Under the pieces are notes generated by a model that did not search any database, was not told the DNA's origin, and saw only the letters and a program-made list of their open reading frames with translations. This document shows positions 41,276 to 51,169 of a stretch of 64,000 bases of DNA, piece by piece. The position numbers and the translations under genes were made by a program. Positions within the stretch are counted from its first letter, which is position 1; each line of letters starts with the position of its first letter. This DNA comes from Streptomyces luteolus (GTDB lineage: Bacteria; Actinomycetota; Actinomycetes; Streptomycetales; Streptomycetaceae): contig NZ_JASCIS010000032.1 in NCBI RefSeq assembly GCF_029968015.1, forward strand, positions 23,834-87,833, given 5' to 3'.

Positions 41276-41878
41276 TCAGCCCCCCAACGCCCCCTCCAGC
41301 AGCCCCGCCCACTGCCCCACAACCCGCTCCCGCCGCCCCCGGTCATCCGTGAGGACATTCGCGAGGCCGAGGCCCCGGGCCATGTCCAGGAAGCCCTGGA
41401 CCGTCTCCCGTACCCCGGGCACGGACTCGTCCGCGCCGAGCAGCTCCACGGCCATCCGATGCGTCTCGCGGCCGACCCGCGCCTCCAGCTCCGTCACGCG
41501 CGCGTGCAGCTGCTCCTCGTGCGAGGCGGCCACCCACAGGTGCAGGGCGGCCCGGAACAGCGGCCCGGTGTAGAGGTCGACGAGGGCCCGCAGGACGGCC
41601 GCGCGGTCCTGTGCGGGCAGCTCCCGCAACGCGCGCGACCGCTGCTCGGCGACGTACTCGACGGCCGCCGTGAACAGGTCCTCGCGGGTCGGGAAGTGGT
41701 GCTGGGCCGCGCCGCGCGAGACCCCGGCGCGCTCGGCGACGACGGTGACCGTGGAGCCCGTCCAGCCGTGCTCGGCGAGGCAGGCCACAGCGGCCTCCAG
41801 GAGTTTCTGTCGGGTGGCGCGGCTGCGGTCCTGCTTGGGGTAGCGGTCCGTGCGTGCCGAGTCGCTCACAACACCCAT
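41276..41878 (-). CDS. TetR-family transcriptional regulator
   Basis: A 200-residue TetR regulator. The HTH is in RSRATRQKLLEAAVACLAEHGWTGSTVTVVAERAGVSRGAAQHHFPTREDLF (about 18-68). The C-terminal ligand domain contains LHLWVAASHEEQLHARVTELEARVGRE, a pattern seen in acyl-CoA-linked TetR proteins. The ATG at 41878 lies 13 bases inside the enoyl-CoA hydratase gene, and a GTG overlaps that stop, so the gene is last in the ligase-hydratase-tetR operon. It is the obvious candidate to bind the shared promoter blocks at 44441 and 61323. Confidence 0.9.
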   Translation of the reverse strand: MGVVSDSARTDRYPKQDRSRATRQKLLEAAVACLAEHGWTGSTVTVVAERAGVSRGAAQHHFPTREDLFTAAVEYVAEQRSRALRELPAQDRAAVLRALVDLYTGPLFRAALHLWVAASHEEQLHARVTELEARVGRETHRMAVELLGADESVPGVRETVQGFLDMARGLGLANVLTDDRGRRERVVGQWAGLLEGALGG

Positions 41879-42600
41879 GCAGGATCCCGTCGTTCGAAGA
41901 ATGCCGTCATGCCTTCACGGGCCTCCTTGGACGCGAACAGCGAGGCTGAGCGCTGTACGAGGTCCTCCGCGTCGCGGTCGAAGGCCTCCAGGACTCTAGC
42001 CGTGGCCAGCGCCTTCGACTCCGCGAGCCCCTGCGGTGAGGCCTTCCGGAACGCGCCGAGCACCGCCTCCAGCGCCCCGTCGACCTCCTCCGCCGCCTCC
42101 GTGACCAGGCCGATCTCCGCCGCCCGCGCCGCGTCGAACCGCTCCCCGGTGAGGTAGTACCGGGAGGCGGCGCGCGGCTGCAGGCGCGGCAGCAGCGGCA
42201 GCGAGATCACGGCGGGCGCGACCCCCAGCCGCACCTCCGTGAACGCGAAGTCCGACCCGGCCGAGGCAAGCGCGATGTCGCAGGCGCCGACGAGCCCGAG
42301 CCCCCCGGCCCGTACGTGCCCGTCGATCCGCGCCACCACCGGCTTGGGCAGCTCGACCAGCTGCCGCAGCAGCGCCACGAAGCCGTACGGGTTCGGCGGC
42401 TCCTTCAGGTCGGCGCCCGCGCTGAACGTGGAGCCGGTGTGGGTGAGCACCACGGCCCGTACGCCCGGGTCCTTGCCGCACTCGGCGATCGCCTGCGCGA
42501 GGGCGGTGACGAGCTGCGCGGAGAGCGCGTTGCGCTTCTCCGGGGCGTCCAGGGTGAGGGTGGTGACACCCCGGTCCTCGCTCACGGTCAACTGCTGCAT
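41866..42600 (-). CDS. Enoyl-CoA hydratase/isomerase family protein
   Basis: A 244-residue crotonase-fold protein. Oxyanion-hole segments: STFSAGADLKEPPNP and DGHVRAGGLGLVGACDIALAS, then FTEVRLGVAPAVISLPLLPRL. The usual second catalytic Glu position in the FTEVRLG stretch is occupied as in hydratase or lyase members; the PAVIS position differs from classical P-G/D-x-G. It lies between the acyl-CoA ligase and tetR genes with 29 bases to the former. A hydration or retro-aldol step in branched acyl or terpenoid catabolism is likely. Confidence 0.88.
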   Translation of the reverse strand: MQQLTVSEDRGVTTLTLDAPEKRNALSAQLVTALAQAIAECGKDPGVRAVVLTHTGSTFSAGADLKEPPNPYGFVALLRQLVELPKPVVARIDGHVRAGGLGLVGACDIALASAGSDFAFTEVRLGVAPAVISLPLLPRLQPRAASRYYLTGERFDAARAAEIGLVTEAAEEVDGALEAVLGAFRKASPQGLAESKALATARVLEAFDRDAEDLVQRSASLFASKEAREGMTAFFERRDPAWVL

Positions 42601-42629
42601 GCGTGGTCCTCGGTTCCCCTCGGTTCTCT

Positions 42630-44363
<1,734 letters not shown>

Positions 44364-44440
44364 GGGCGCACTCCTTGCCTCGGGTGCGGTGCGAGGACTC
44401 TTCGCGGAACCTGCGGGGCTCGAACGCCCTGCGAGGCTCA

Positions 44441-44477
44441 GAGCGTGGCAGCAGACCCAGAAACAATCAAGCGTGCT
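44441..44477 (-). promoter_or_regulatory. Promoter/operator block of the 4CL-like operon (shared motif)
   Basis: On the minus strand AGCACGCTTGATTGTTTC, seven bases, GCTGCCACGCTC. TTGATT and CACGCT form a -35/-10 pair with 17-base spacing. CAAGC-GT-GCTGG overlaps the -35 as an imperfect palindrome. The block is repeated almost exactly at 61323-61359. The remainder of 44364-44604 shows no gene. Confidence 0.65.
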
Positions 44478-44604
44478 GGTTCAGCTCGGGCCGGACTCAC
44501 AGCCGGGCCGGACGGCGAAGGTGGCGGCAGGGCGAGGGCGGACCTGGCGACGTGCGCGTGTTCCGCCGCCTCGAGGAGGCCGCCCTCCTCGATGATCGTC
44601 GATC

Positions 44605-45423
44605 ATGTGGATCACTACGATCGTCGCCGTCTCAGCGCTGGTCATCGGACTGCTCCTCAAGCGCTTCCTCCGAGCACGCCTGGTCGGCGAGAACGCCGAA
44701 TCGGTGACAGTGCGGGACCTCATCAGCCCGGTGGAGACGCTCGCCACGCTGATCCTCGCCTTCGCCATCGTCGTGGCCGCCGAGTCCTTCGGGGCGGCCG
44801 GAGAAGCGAGCCGCACCGAGGCCGGGGCAGTGGATCACCTCTACGAGGTTGCGGACTTCGTGGAGGGGCCGGCCCGGGAGAGGCTCCAGGCGGACACGGT
44901 CTGCTATGCGCGTGCCGTTCAGTTTCACGAGTGGCCGCACATGGCCAGGAGTGAGACGTCCAAAGTGCCGAGCGTGTGGAGCACCCGGCTGCGAACAGAC
45001 CTGAAGGAGGCCGACAAGAACGGGCCGACCTTCGAGATGATCGTGGCGGCTGACGACGAGCGGTCCCAGGCGCGTCAGAAGAGGGTCTCCGAGGCGTCGG
45101 CGACCATTCCTGAAGTCATGTACTGGTTCATGCTCCTGGCACTGGCCGTCGTGATCGCCGGGCTTGCCTTCTGCCTCCCCCACCGCAAACAGGGCACCGA
45201 ACTCGCCTGCCTCGTCGTGCTGTCCGCACTGATCGCCGGCTGCTTGATGCTGACGCGCGACATCGATCGCCCCTTCGACGGCCTGATCAGGGTCGACGCT
45301 GCGGCGATGCGCGCCACCCAGACGGATATCAGCGACGACTTCGCCCGGGCCTACCCGAACAGCCCACTGCCGTGCGACGCCTCCGGAGCCAAGACGACAC
45401 GCCCCACCGCCGACGCGTCCTGA
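44605..45423 (+). CDS. Membrane protein, DUF4239 (bestrophin-like)
   Basis: A 272-residue protein with membrane segments at about 2-20 (ITTIVAVSALVIGLLL), 46-62 (TLATLILAFAIVVAAESF), 175-192 (YWFMLLALAVVIAGLAF) and 205-220, and a helical soluble part between the second and third. This is the DUF4239 pattern, distantly related to bestrophin channels. The ATG is directly downstream of a hairpin with TCGAGGAG arms (44571-44592). It is the first gene of the accessory block. Function unknown; ion permeation is only a fold-based guess. Confidence 0.75.
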   Translation: MWITTIVAVSALVIGLLLKRFLRARLVGENAESVTVRDLISPVETLATLILAFAIVVAAESFGAAGEASRTEAGAVDHLYEVADFVEGPARERLQADTVCYARAVQFHEWPHMARSETSKVPSVWSTRLRTDLKEADKNGPTFEMIVAADDERSQARQKRVSEASATIPEVMYWFMLLALAVVIAGLAFCLPHRKQGTELACLVVLSALIAGCLMLTRDIDRPFDGLIRVDAAAMRATQTDISDDFARAYPNSPLPCDASGAKTTRPTADAS

Positions 45424-45544
45424 CCGCCGGCCGTCACCGCACTCCGCCCCGCACTCAGCCCCGCACTCCGCCCCGCGCGCCGCCCTCTTGGCGCGCGGGG
45501 CGATTCATTCGAGCGACTGTCACTGCCTGCTGCCGGTTTGCGCG

Positions 45545-45592
45545 TTGCCATCGCAAAGAACTCTCTGTTACCTTCCGCTACGTTACGTAACG
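45545..45592 (+). promoter_or_regulatory. Promoter and palindromic operator of the encapsulin-MIB operon
   Basis: TTGCCA (45545-45550), 18 bases, TACCTT (45569-45574), then the perfect 12-bp palindrome CGTTACGTAACG at 45581-45592, which would cover the transcription start. A repressor site is likely. Confidence 0.5.
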
Positions 45593-45662
45593 ACCGCTGG
45601 TGGCGGGCGGTTTGCCGGCTCACTCGCGGGCGCGCGGACCACCGAGTTCAAGGAGGACGCAC

Positions 45663-47078
45663 ATGACAGTTGAAACGGGCACGGCCCCGGCAGACGCCTC
45701 GCAGGAACAGCAGAGTCTCAGCACAGGCAGTGCAAGAAATCTCGCGACGACGACCAAGTCGGTCCCGCAGAACCAGGAGCTCAGCTCCCGGTGGCTGGCC
45801 CGGATGCTCCCCTGGGTGGACGTCGCGGGCGGTACCTACCGGGTGAACCGGCGTCTGTCCTACGCGGTGGGCGACGGCCGGGTGACGTTCATCAAGACCG
45901 GCTCCGACGTCCAGGTCATCCCGGCGGAGCTGGGCGAACTGCCGTTGCTGCGCGGCTTCGACGACCCCGACGTCCTCGCCGCGCTGGCCTCGCGGTTCGT
46001 GCAGCAGGAGTTCGAACCGGGCCAGGTGATCGCGCAGGAGGGGCAGCCCGCCGACCACGTCTACCTGATCGCCCACGGCAAGGTCGAACGGGCCGCCTCC
46101 GGAAAGTACGGAGACGAGGCACGCCTCGCGCTGCTGGCCGACGGCGAGACCTTCGGCGGGCAGGTACTGGGGGAGGCGGACGGCACGTGGGACTTCACGG
46201 CCCGCGCCGCGACCGCCTGTACGGTCCTCGCGCTGTCGCAGCTGGAGTACCGGGCGGTGGCCGACCAGCACGGGGAACTGGCCCGGTACGTAGAAGAGCA
46301 GCAGCGGGCCGACGGCAGCCAGCGGCGCAACAAGCACGGAGAGGCCGAGATCTCCCTGTCGGCCGGGCACGCGGGCGAGCCCGACCTGCCCGCCACCTTC
46401 GTGGACTACCAGGCCAAGCCGCGCGAGTACGAGTTGAGCGTGGCGCAGACCGTGCTGCGGGTGCACTCCAGGGTCGCCGACCTCTACAACGACCCGATGA
46501 ACCAGCTGGAGCAGCAACTGCGGCTCACCGCCGAGGCCCTGCGCGAGCGCCAGGAGCACGAGCTGGTCAACGACAAGGACTTCGGGCTGCTCGCCAACGC
46601 GGACTACAACCAGCGCATCCAGACCCATTCCGGCCCGCCGACCCCGGACGACCTGGACGAGCTGCTGTCCATGCGGCGCAACACCCAGTTCCTGTTCGCT
46701 CACCCCAAGGCCATCGCGGCCTTCGGGCGCGAGTGCAACAAGCGCGGACTGACCTTCGGCACCGCCGACATCGGCGGCCAGCCGGTACCGGCCTGGCGGG
46801 GGGTGCCGCTGCTGCCGTGCGGGAAGATCCCGGTCGTCGGCGGGCACACCACGTCGATCATCGCGATGCGAACGGGCGAGGACAACCAGGGCGTGGTCGG
46901 CCTGCGCCCCACCTCGCTGCCCGACCAGGTGGAGCCGGGCCTCAACGTGCGCTTCATGGGCATCAACGAGAAGGCTGTCATGTCCTACCTGGTCAGCAGC
47001 TACTACTCCGTCGCGGCGCTCGTTCCCGACGCCCTCGGCCTCCTGGAGAACGTCGAGGTCAACCGCCCGCGCTCCTGA
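45663..47078 (+). CDS. Family 2B encapsulin shell protein with cyclic-nucleotide-binding-like insert
   Basis: A 471-residue protein of the group long annotated as cyclic-nucleotide-binding protein next to 2-MIB synthase, now known as Family 2B encapsulin. The HK97-type shell sequence flanks an inserted CNB-like domain (about 95-205: EFEPGQVIAQEGQPADHVYL to FTARAATACTVLAL). The phosphate cassette is degenerate: FGGQVLGEADGTW replaces the usual FGE-x-A-L, although ARAAT is kept, so nucleotide binding may be weak or lost. The C-terminal shell part ends VSSYYSVAALVPDALGLLENV. AAGGAGG precedes the ATG. It should self-assemble into a compartment that packages the terpene synthase encoded downstream. 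Confidence 0.88.
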   Translation: MTVETGTAPADASQEQQSLSTGSARNLATTTKSVPQNQELSSRWLARMLPWVDVAGGTYRVNRRLSYAVGDGRVTFIKTGSDVQVIPAELGELPLLRGFDDPDVLAALASRFVQQEFEPGQVIAQEGQPADHVYLIAHGKVERAASGKYGDEARLALLADGETFGGQVLGEADGTWDFTARAATACTVLALSQLEYRAVADQHGELARYVEEQQRADGSQRRNKHGEAEISLSAGHAGEPDLPATFVDYQAKPREYELSVAQTVLRVHSRVADLYNDPMNQLEQQLRLTAEALRERQEHELVNDKDFGLLANADYNQRIQTHSGPPTPDDLDELLSMRRNTQFLFAHPKAIAAFGRECNKRGLTFGTADIGGQPVPAWRGVPLLPCGKIPVVGGHTTSIIAMRTGEDNQGVVGLRPTSLPDQVEPGLNVRFMGINEKAVMSYLVSSYYSVAALVPDALGLLENVEVNRPRS

Positions 47079-47138
47079 CCGGCCCCCCAACCCGAGGACA
47101 TGAGTCCCCGCCACGTCACCAGAATGGAAACCTTTCTC

Positions 47139-47999
47139 ATGACCACCAGTGCGCCCGCGTCGGCCCAGGTCCTGCGCACCGCGTTCCAGCAGTCGGTCGC
47201 CGACTACTGGAACGCCGAGAAGGACCCCGTCAACCTACGGCTCGGTGAGGTCGACGGCCTCTACCACCACCACTACGGACTCGGCGAGTACGACACCTCC
47301 GTACTCGAAGGCCCCGAAAACACCCGGGAGGTGCGCATCATCGAGGAGATGCACCGCCTGGAGACGCAGCAGGCCCGGGTCCTCATCGACCGCCTCGGCG
47401 ACGTCGGGAGCGAGGACCGCCTCCTGGACGCCGGGTCGGGCCGGGGCGGCACCAGCTTCATGGTCAACAAGCGCTTCGGCTGCTCGGTGGACGGGGTGTC
47501 GATCTCCCAGACTCAGGTCGACTTCGCCAACCAGCAGGCCCAGAAGCGCCAAGTAGCCGACAAGGTGCGCTTCCACTTCCGGAACATGCTGCACACGGAG
47601 TTCGAAACAGGCTCGCGCCGGTCCATCTGGACCAACGAGACCACCATGTACGTCGACCTGTTCGAGCTGTACGCCGAATTCTCCCGGATGCTGGAGAACG
47701 GGGGCCGCTACGTCTGCATCACCGGCTGCTCCAACGACGTCATGGGCCTGCGCTCCAAGGCGGTGAGCCGGATCGACGAGCACTACACCTGCAACATCCA
47801 CCCCCGCAGCGAGTACTTCAGGGCCCTCGCTGCAAACGGCCTCGTCCCCATCGACGTCGTCGACCTGACGGCGGACACCATCCCCTACTGGGAGCTGCGG
47901 GCGAAGTCGTCCGTCGCCACCGGCATCGAGGAGCCCTTCCTCACCGCCTACAAGGAAGGCAGCTTCCACTACCTGATGATCGTCGCCGACAAGATCTGA
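47139..47999 (+). CDS. gppmt: Geranyl diphosphate 2-C-methyltransferase
   Basis: A 286-residue SAM-dependent methyltransferase that converts geranyl-PP to 2-methylgeranyl-PP. Features: VADYWNAEKDPVNLRLGEVDGLYHHHYG, the SAM motif LLDAGSGRGGTSFMV, the WTNETTMYVDLFELY acidic active site and a terminal SFHYLMIVADKI. It is very close to the S. coelicolor enzyme I recall. The ATG at 47139 is preferred; ATGs at 47100 and 47124 are in frame. It follows the shell gene by 60 bases. Here it lies before the synthase, whereas in S. coelicolor I recall the order shell, synthase, methyltransferase. Confidence 0.93.
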   Translation: MTTSAPASAQVLRTAFQQSVADYWNAEKDPVNLRLGEVDGLYHHHYGLGEYDTSVLEGPENTREVRIIEEMHRLETQQARVLIDRLGDVGSEDRLLDAGSGRGGTSFMVNKRFGCSVDGVSISQTQVDFANQQAQKRQVADKVRFHFRNMLHTEFETGSRRSIWTNETTMYVDLFELYAEFSRMLENGGRYVCITGCSNDVMGLRSKAVSRIDEHYTCNIHPRSEYFRALAANGLVPIDVVDLTADTIPYWELRAKSSVATGIEEPFLTAYKEGSFHYLMIVADKI

Positions 48000-48053
48000 C
48001 GCACCTCAGCTGCCGGCGCATCTCAAGGCGCCGGCGCATCCATGACACGCCAC

Positions 48054-48093
48054 GCTGCCCGGCACACCCCGGCACACCCCGGCGCCGGGCAGC
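48054..48093 (+). terminator. Hairpin between methyltransferase and synthase genes
   Basis: GCTGCCCGGC (48054-48063) pairs perfectly with GCCGGGCAGC (48084-48093) around a 20-base loop that repeats GGCACACCCC. It lies within the operon, so it may be a partial terminator that lowers synthase expression relative to the shell. Confidence 0.5.
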
Positions 48094-48154
48094 CCGCCCG
48101 CGGCACCTCAGCCCGCCGCCCCACCGCATCCCGCTCCGAAGGGAACTGACCACC

Positions 48155-49264
48155 GTGGCATCCAGCATCCCGCTCGGGCCGACCGGCATGGGAACCGCCG
48201 GTCTGCGCATCATCGAGGCGCCACCCGCCGATGAGGCGTCAGCAGCGCCCGCGCACACGCCGTCCGGTGAGCAGCCGGTACGCCCCATCCCGGGCCTGCG
48301 TTTCCAGCCGGCCGTCCAGCCGGACCCTGCGCTGGTCGCCGAGGTGGACCGCCGCGCCAAGGAATGGGCGCAGGAACTCGACCTCGTCCCGGCGAAGTGG
48401 GACGACCAGTTCGAGGGCTTCGGCTTCGGACGCGCCGTCTGCCTCGGGCACCCCGACCACGCGGATCTCGACCGCCTGGTCGTCGCGGCTCGCCTCCTGG
48501 TCGCCGAGAACGTCGTCGACGACTGCTACTGCGAGGACCACGGCGGCTCCCCCGAAGGGCTCGGCGCCCGTCTCCTGATCGCCCACTCCGCACTCGACCC
48601 CCTGCACACCACCCCCGGATACGCGGCGCACTGGCGCGAGGGGCTGCGGGCGGACGCCCCGTTGAGGGCCTACCAGTCGGCCATCGAGCACGCCGCACCA
48701 TGGGCCGCGCCCGCCCAGCTGGACCGGCTCCGCCACGACCTGGGGCGCCTCCACCTCGGCTACCTGGCCGAAGCCGCCTGGAGCCTGGACGACACGGTTC
48801 CGGACGTCTGGGAGTACCTGGTGATGCGCCAGTTCAACAACTTCCGGCCCTGCCTGACCCTCACCGATCTGGTCGCCGGCTACGAACTCCCCGCCCCGCT
48901 CCAGGCCCTCCCCGCCCTCCAGCGCCTGACCGCCCTCGCCGGGAACGCCGCCACCCTGGTCAACGACCTGTACTCCTACACCAAGGAGAAGCGCTCCCCG
49001 CGCCCCCACCTCAACCTGCCCGTCGTCATCGGCCGCCGCGAAGAACTCCCCGAACGCGAGGCCTATCTCAAGGCCCTCGACGTCCACAACGAGATCACGG
49101 GCCAGTTCGAAACCGAGAGCGCCCAACTGCGCGCCCAGTTCCCCGACGCCGTCCTCGGCCGCTACCTCACCGGCCTGGCCGCCTGGGTCGCCGGCAACCA
49201 CGAATGGCACGCCACCAACACCTTCCGCTACACCCTCCCCGACTTCTGGCCCCACGAGGACTGA
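48155..49264 (+). CDS. mibs: 2-methylisoborneol synthase (class I terpene cyclase)
   Basis: A 369-residue class I terpene synthase cyclising 2-methylgeranyl-PP to 2-methylisoborneol, the earthy odorant. The Asp-rich metal motif is DDCYCED (122-128) and the NSE-type motif is NDLYSYTKE (270-278). The N-terminal ~55 residues are disordered and Pro/Ala-rich after a short block (SIPLGPTGMGTAGLRI). In Family 2B systems such N-termini target the enzyme into the shell. The protein is shorter than the S. coelicolor enzyme (about 440) because this arm is shorter. GTG start after GAAGGGAACTG. Its 3' end overlaps a minus-strand small gene by 37 bases. Confidence 0.93.
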   Translation: MASSIPLGPTGMGTAGLRIIEAPPADEASAAPAHTPSGEQPVRPIPGLRFQPAVQPDPALVAEVDRRAKEWAQELDLVPAKWDDQFEGFGFGRAVCLGHPDHADLDRLVVAARLLVAENVVDDCYCEDHGGSPEGLGARLLIAHSALDPLHTTPGYAAHWREGLRADAPLRAYQSAIEHAAPWAAPAQLDRLRHDLGRLHLGYLAEAAWSLDDTVPDVWEYLVMRQFNNFRPCLTLTDLVAGYELPAPLQALPALQRLTALAGNAATLVNDLYSYTKEKRSPRPHLNLPVVIGRREELPEREAYLKALDVHNEITGQFETESAQLRAQFPDAVLGRYLTGLAAWVAGNHEWHATNTFRYTLPDFWPHED

Positions 49265-49521
49265 ACGGGACACCGCCTCCCGCACCCGGACACTTCCTCG
49301 ACCGGCGTCAGATCGATGTACGGGCGTACGAGACCGCTCATGCCCGTGTACGGGTTCCACGCGGCGGGATCGACGGCGTACGGCTTCTGGTGGTACGGCC
49401 GTCGAACACGGGGCCTCGGGACGGGCACCGGTTCGGGCACGGCGGTGGCGCGGTGTTCCCCTCGGGCGGGAAACAGCAAAGAGCACAAGCGCGTGAGGGC
49501 GCGCACGATAACGTCGGTCAT
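49228..49521 (-). CDS. Small Pro/Arg-rich protein, function unknown
   Basis: A 97-residue protein. MTDVIVRALTRLCSLLFPA forms an amphipathic or membrane-binding N-terminal helix. A Pro/Arg-rich linker (VPEPVPVPRPRVRRPYH) follows, then a conserved-looking AWNPYTGMSGLVRPYIDL. I recall similar short proteins beside XRE-DUF397 pairs in streptomycetes. The ATG at 49521 follows AAGGACGAG. Its 3' end runs 37 bases into the convergent 2-MIB synthase gene. Last of three small minus-strand genes. Confidence 0.65.
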   Translation of the reverse strand: MTDVIVRALTRLCSLLFPARGEHRATAVPEPVPVPRPRVRRPYHQKPYAVDPAAWNPYTGMSGLVRPYIDLTPVEEVSGCGRRCPVQSSWGQKSGRV

Positions 49522-49595
49522 GTTCGTCTCGTCCTTAACTGATGAGCCACGCCCCCGGACGGCTGTCACCGTCGCGGGGGTACTTACGTGGGCGC

Positions 49596-49673
49596 TTACA
49601 GGTAGATCTGCCGCCCGCAGCCACGGCAGTACGTCTTGCCGTCGCGCTGCTCGGTCTTCAGGTGGTCGCACAT
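49596..49673 (-). CDS. 25-residue zinc-knuckle-like micropeptide
   Basis: A 25-codon ORF (MCDHLKTEQ...YCRGCGRQIYL). It begins 16 bases inside the preceding gene, so it would be translated by coupling; no separate Shine-Dalgarno is seen. Cys2 and His4 together with the CRGC pair could hold a zinc ion. The compact, cysteine-patterned sequence and its place in a small-gene operon argue that it is real, but it is below the length where sequence alone can prove it. Confidence 0.5.
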   Translation of the reverse strand: MCDHLKTEQRDGKTYCRGCGRQIYL

Positions 49674-49888
49674 CGCAGCGCCGCGGCGAGCGCGCGGGCG
49701 GTCGCGATGTTGCAGCGGCCCAGTTCGATCAGGGCGAGCGGGGCGGGACCGACGCAGGACGCGATGTCGAGCCCGAGGGACGGCAGTTTCACCCCGGCTT
49801 TCGCGAGCGCGTCGCGCAGTTCGTCGCGCGCGAGCTCGGCGGCCCGGATCTTCTCCTCCGCGCTCAGCCGACCGTCTGAAGTGGGCAT
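49658..49888 (-). CDS. Small helical protein near an XRE-DUF397 pair
   Basis: A 76-residue protein, MPTSDGRLSAEEKIRAAELA, then RDELRDALAKAGVKLPSLGL and a C-terminal helix IELGRCNIATARALAAALR. I recall this family as common in streptomycetes beside XRE/DUF397 genes. ATG 49888 is chosen because GGAG lies seven bases ahead; ATG 49894 is possible. It diverges from the XRE regulator and overlaps the 25-residue ORF. Function unknown; an antitoxin-like or regulatory role has been suggested for similar trios. Confidence 0.72.
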   Translation of the reverse strand: MPTSDGRLSAEEKIRAAELARDELRDALAKAGVKLPSLGLDIASCVGPAPLALIELGRCNIATARALAAALRCATT

Positions 49889-50001
49889 GGGCATGCTCCG
49901 TTCCGCCAACGCCCGTACTGCGTACAAGGGTTGGACTACCGTGCGTGTTCCGGTCATCACGAATATGGACTGAGACCAGCGATCGGACACGGCCAACGAG
50001 T

Positions 50002-50036
50002 CCAAATTCCACACCGGGCGGCCCAAATTCCACACC
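50002..50036 (+). promoter_or_regulatory. Direct-repeat operator of the XRE gene
   Basis: CCAAATTCCACACC occurs exactly at 50002-50015 and 50023-50036, 21 bases (two helix turns) apart and immediately upstream of the XRE ribosome site. It is probably the autoregulatory site of the XRE protein. Confidence 0.65.
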
Positions 50037-50055
50037 TTCCACAGAGGAGCGCGTC

Positions 50056-50898
50056 ATGCCGACCAGGCGTGTGATCACGAGCCGGAGCCGGGAACCCCGG
50101 CAGCGGTTCGCGGAGGAGCTGCAGTCCCTACGCGCGGAGAGCGGCGCGAGCCTGCGCCAACTCGGCGAACAGCTGGGCTGGGACTGGTCGTTGTTCCACA
50201 AGATGGAGAGCGGGGAGACCCTGGGCGGCCCGGAGGTCGTCCAGGCCCTGGACGAGCACTACGGCACGGGCATCTTGCTGCTCACGCTGTGGGAGTGCGC
50301 GTTGGGCGACCCGACGCAGTTCCGGGAGAAGTACCGGCGGTACATGATGTTGGAGGCGGAGGCGTTGAGTTTGTGGCAGTACTCCCCGGACATCCTGCCC
50401 GGCCTGTTGCAGACCTCGGACTACGCCCGGGCCCTGCTCTCGACGGGCGGGCTCACCGGCGACGATCTGACGCGACAGGTCGAAGCCCGCATAGGCCGCA
50501 GTGCGCTGCTCGTGGAGGACGGCGCACCCCGGTTCCGCGCGATCCTCTCCGAGACAGTGCTGCGCACCCCGCTCGCGAAACCCGGCCACTGGCGCGCACA
50601 ACTTGAGCACCTACTGCACATGAGCGAGCGCTCCAACGTGACGATCCACGTCATGGAGCACTCCGCCGGGCTGCACGCCCTGATCAACACCGACACCATG
50701 TTTCTGCGGTCCCCGGGGGGCCGCACGGTGGCCTGGGTAGAGACCGGATACTCGGGCGAACTCATCGAGAAAACCGACACTGTTGAGCAGCTACAGCTCA
50801 GTTACGATGCGGTGCGCGACCTGGCTCTCACCCCTACCGCGTCGCGGAAGTTCATCACGCAGATGTTGGAGGAAGCCCAGTGCGATCCATCGACCTGA
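50056..50898 (+). CDS. XRE-family regulator with DUF5753 domain
   Basis: A 280-residue regulator. The HTH is at about 18-50 (LQSLRAESGASLRQLGEQLGWDWSLFHKMESGE). A DUF5753 domain fills the rest: WQYSPDILPGLLQTSDYARALL, ILSETVLRTPL, VTIHVMEHSAGLHALINTDTMFL and VAWVETGYSGELIE. This is the WhiJ/Scr1-like class that pairs with DUF397 proteins in Streptomyces. GAGGAGC precedes the ATG. Its 3' end overlaps the DUF397 gene by 19 bases. Direct repeats at 50002-50036 are its likely operator. Confidence 0.93.
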   Translation: MPTRRVITSRSREPRQRFAEELQSLRAESGASLRQLGEQLGWDWSLFHKMESGETLGGPEVVQALDEHYGTGILLLTLWECALGDPTQFREKYRRYMMLEAEALSLWQYSPDILPGLLQTSDYARALLSTGGLTGDDLTRQVEARIGRSALLVEDGAPRFRAILSETVLRTPLAKPGHWRAQLEHLLHMSERSNVTIHVMEHSAGLHALINTDTMFLRSPGGRTVAWVETGYSGELIEKTDTVEQLQLSYDAVRDLALTPTASRKFITQMLEEAQCDPST

Positions 50899-51089
50899 GC
50901 GCGGTCACATGGCGCAAGTCGTCGTACAGCAACCAGGACGGCGGCAACTGCATCGAGATCTCCGACGACTACCCCACCCACATCCCCGTCCGAGACAGCA
51001 AGAACGCCCAAGGGCCGGTCCTCGTCTTCGAGTCGGCCGCCTGGGCGTCCTTCGTCGGGGCCGTCAAGGGTGGGGATTTCTCCGCCTGA
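50880..51089 (+). CDS. DUF397-domain protein, partner of the XRE regulator
   Basis: A 69-residue DUF397 protein: LSAVTWRKSSYSNQDGGNCIEI, then VRDSKNAQGPVLVFESAAWASFVGAVKGGDF. The WRKSSYSN and VRDSK blocks define the family. GTG start inside the XRE gene. Members such as WhiJ-associated small proteins modulate their cognate XRE regulator, in a manner resembling toxin-antitoxin pairs. Confidence 0.93.
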   Translation: MRSIDLSAVTWRKSSYSNQDGGNCIEISDDYPTHIPVRDSKNAQGPVLVFESAAWASFVGAVKGGDFSA

Positions 51090-51169
51090 CTCCCTGCGCG
51101 CATCAGTTCGACGATCACTCTTGCTAGCCTGCACCAGCTGGTTCGACGAGCATGGGGGAGGCGGTACGG

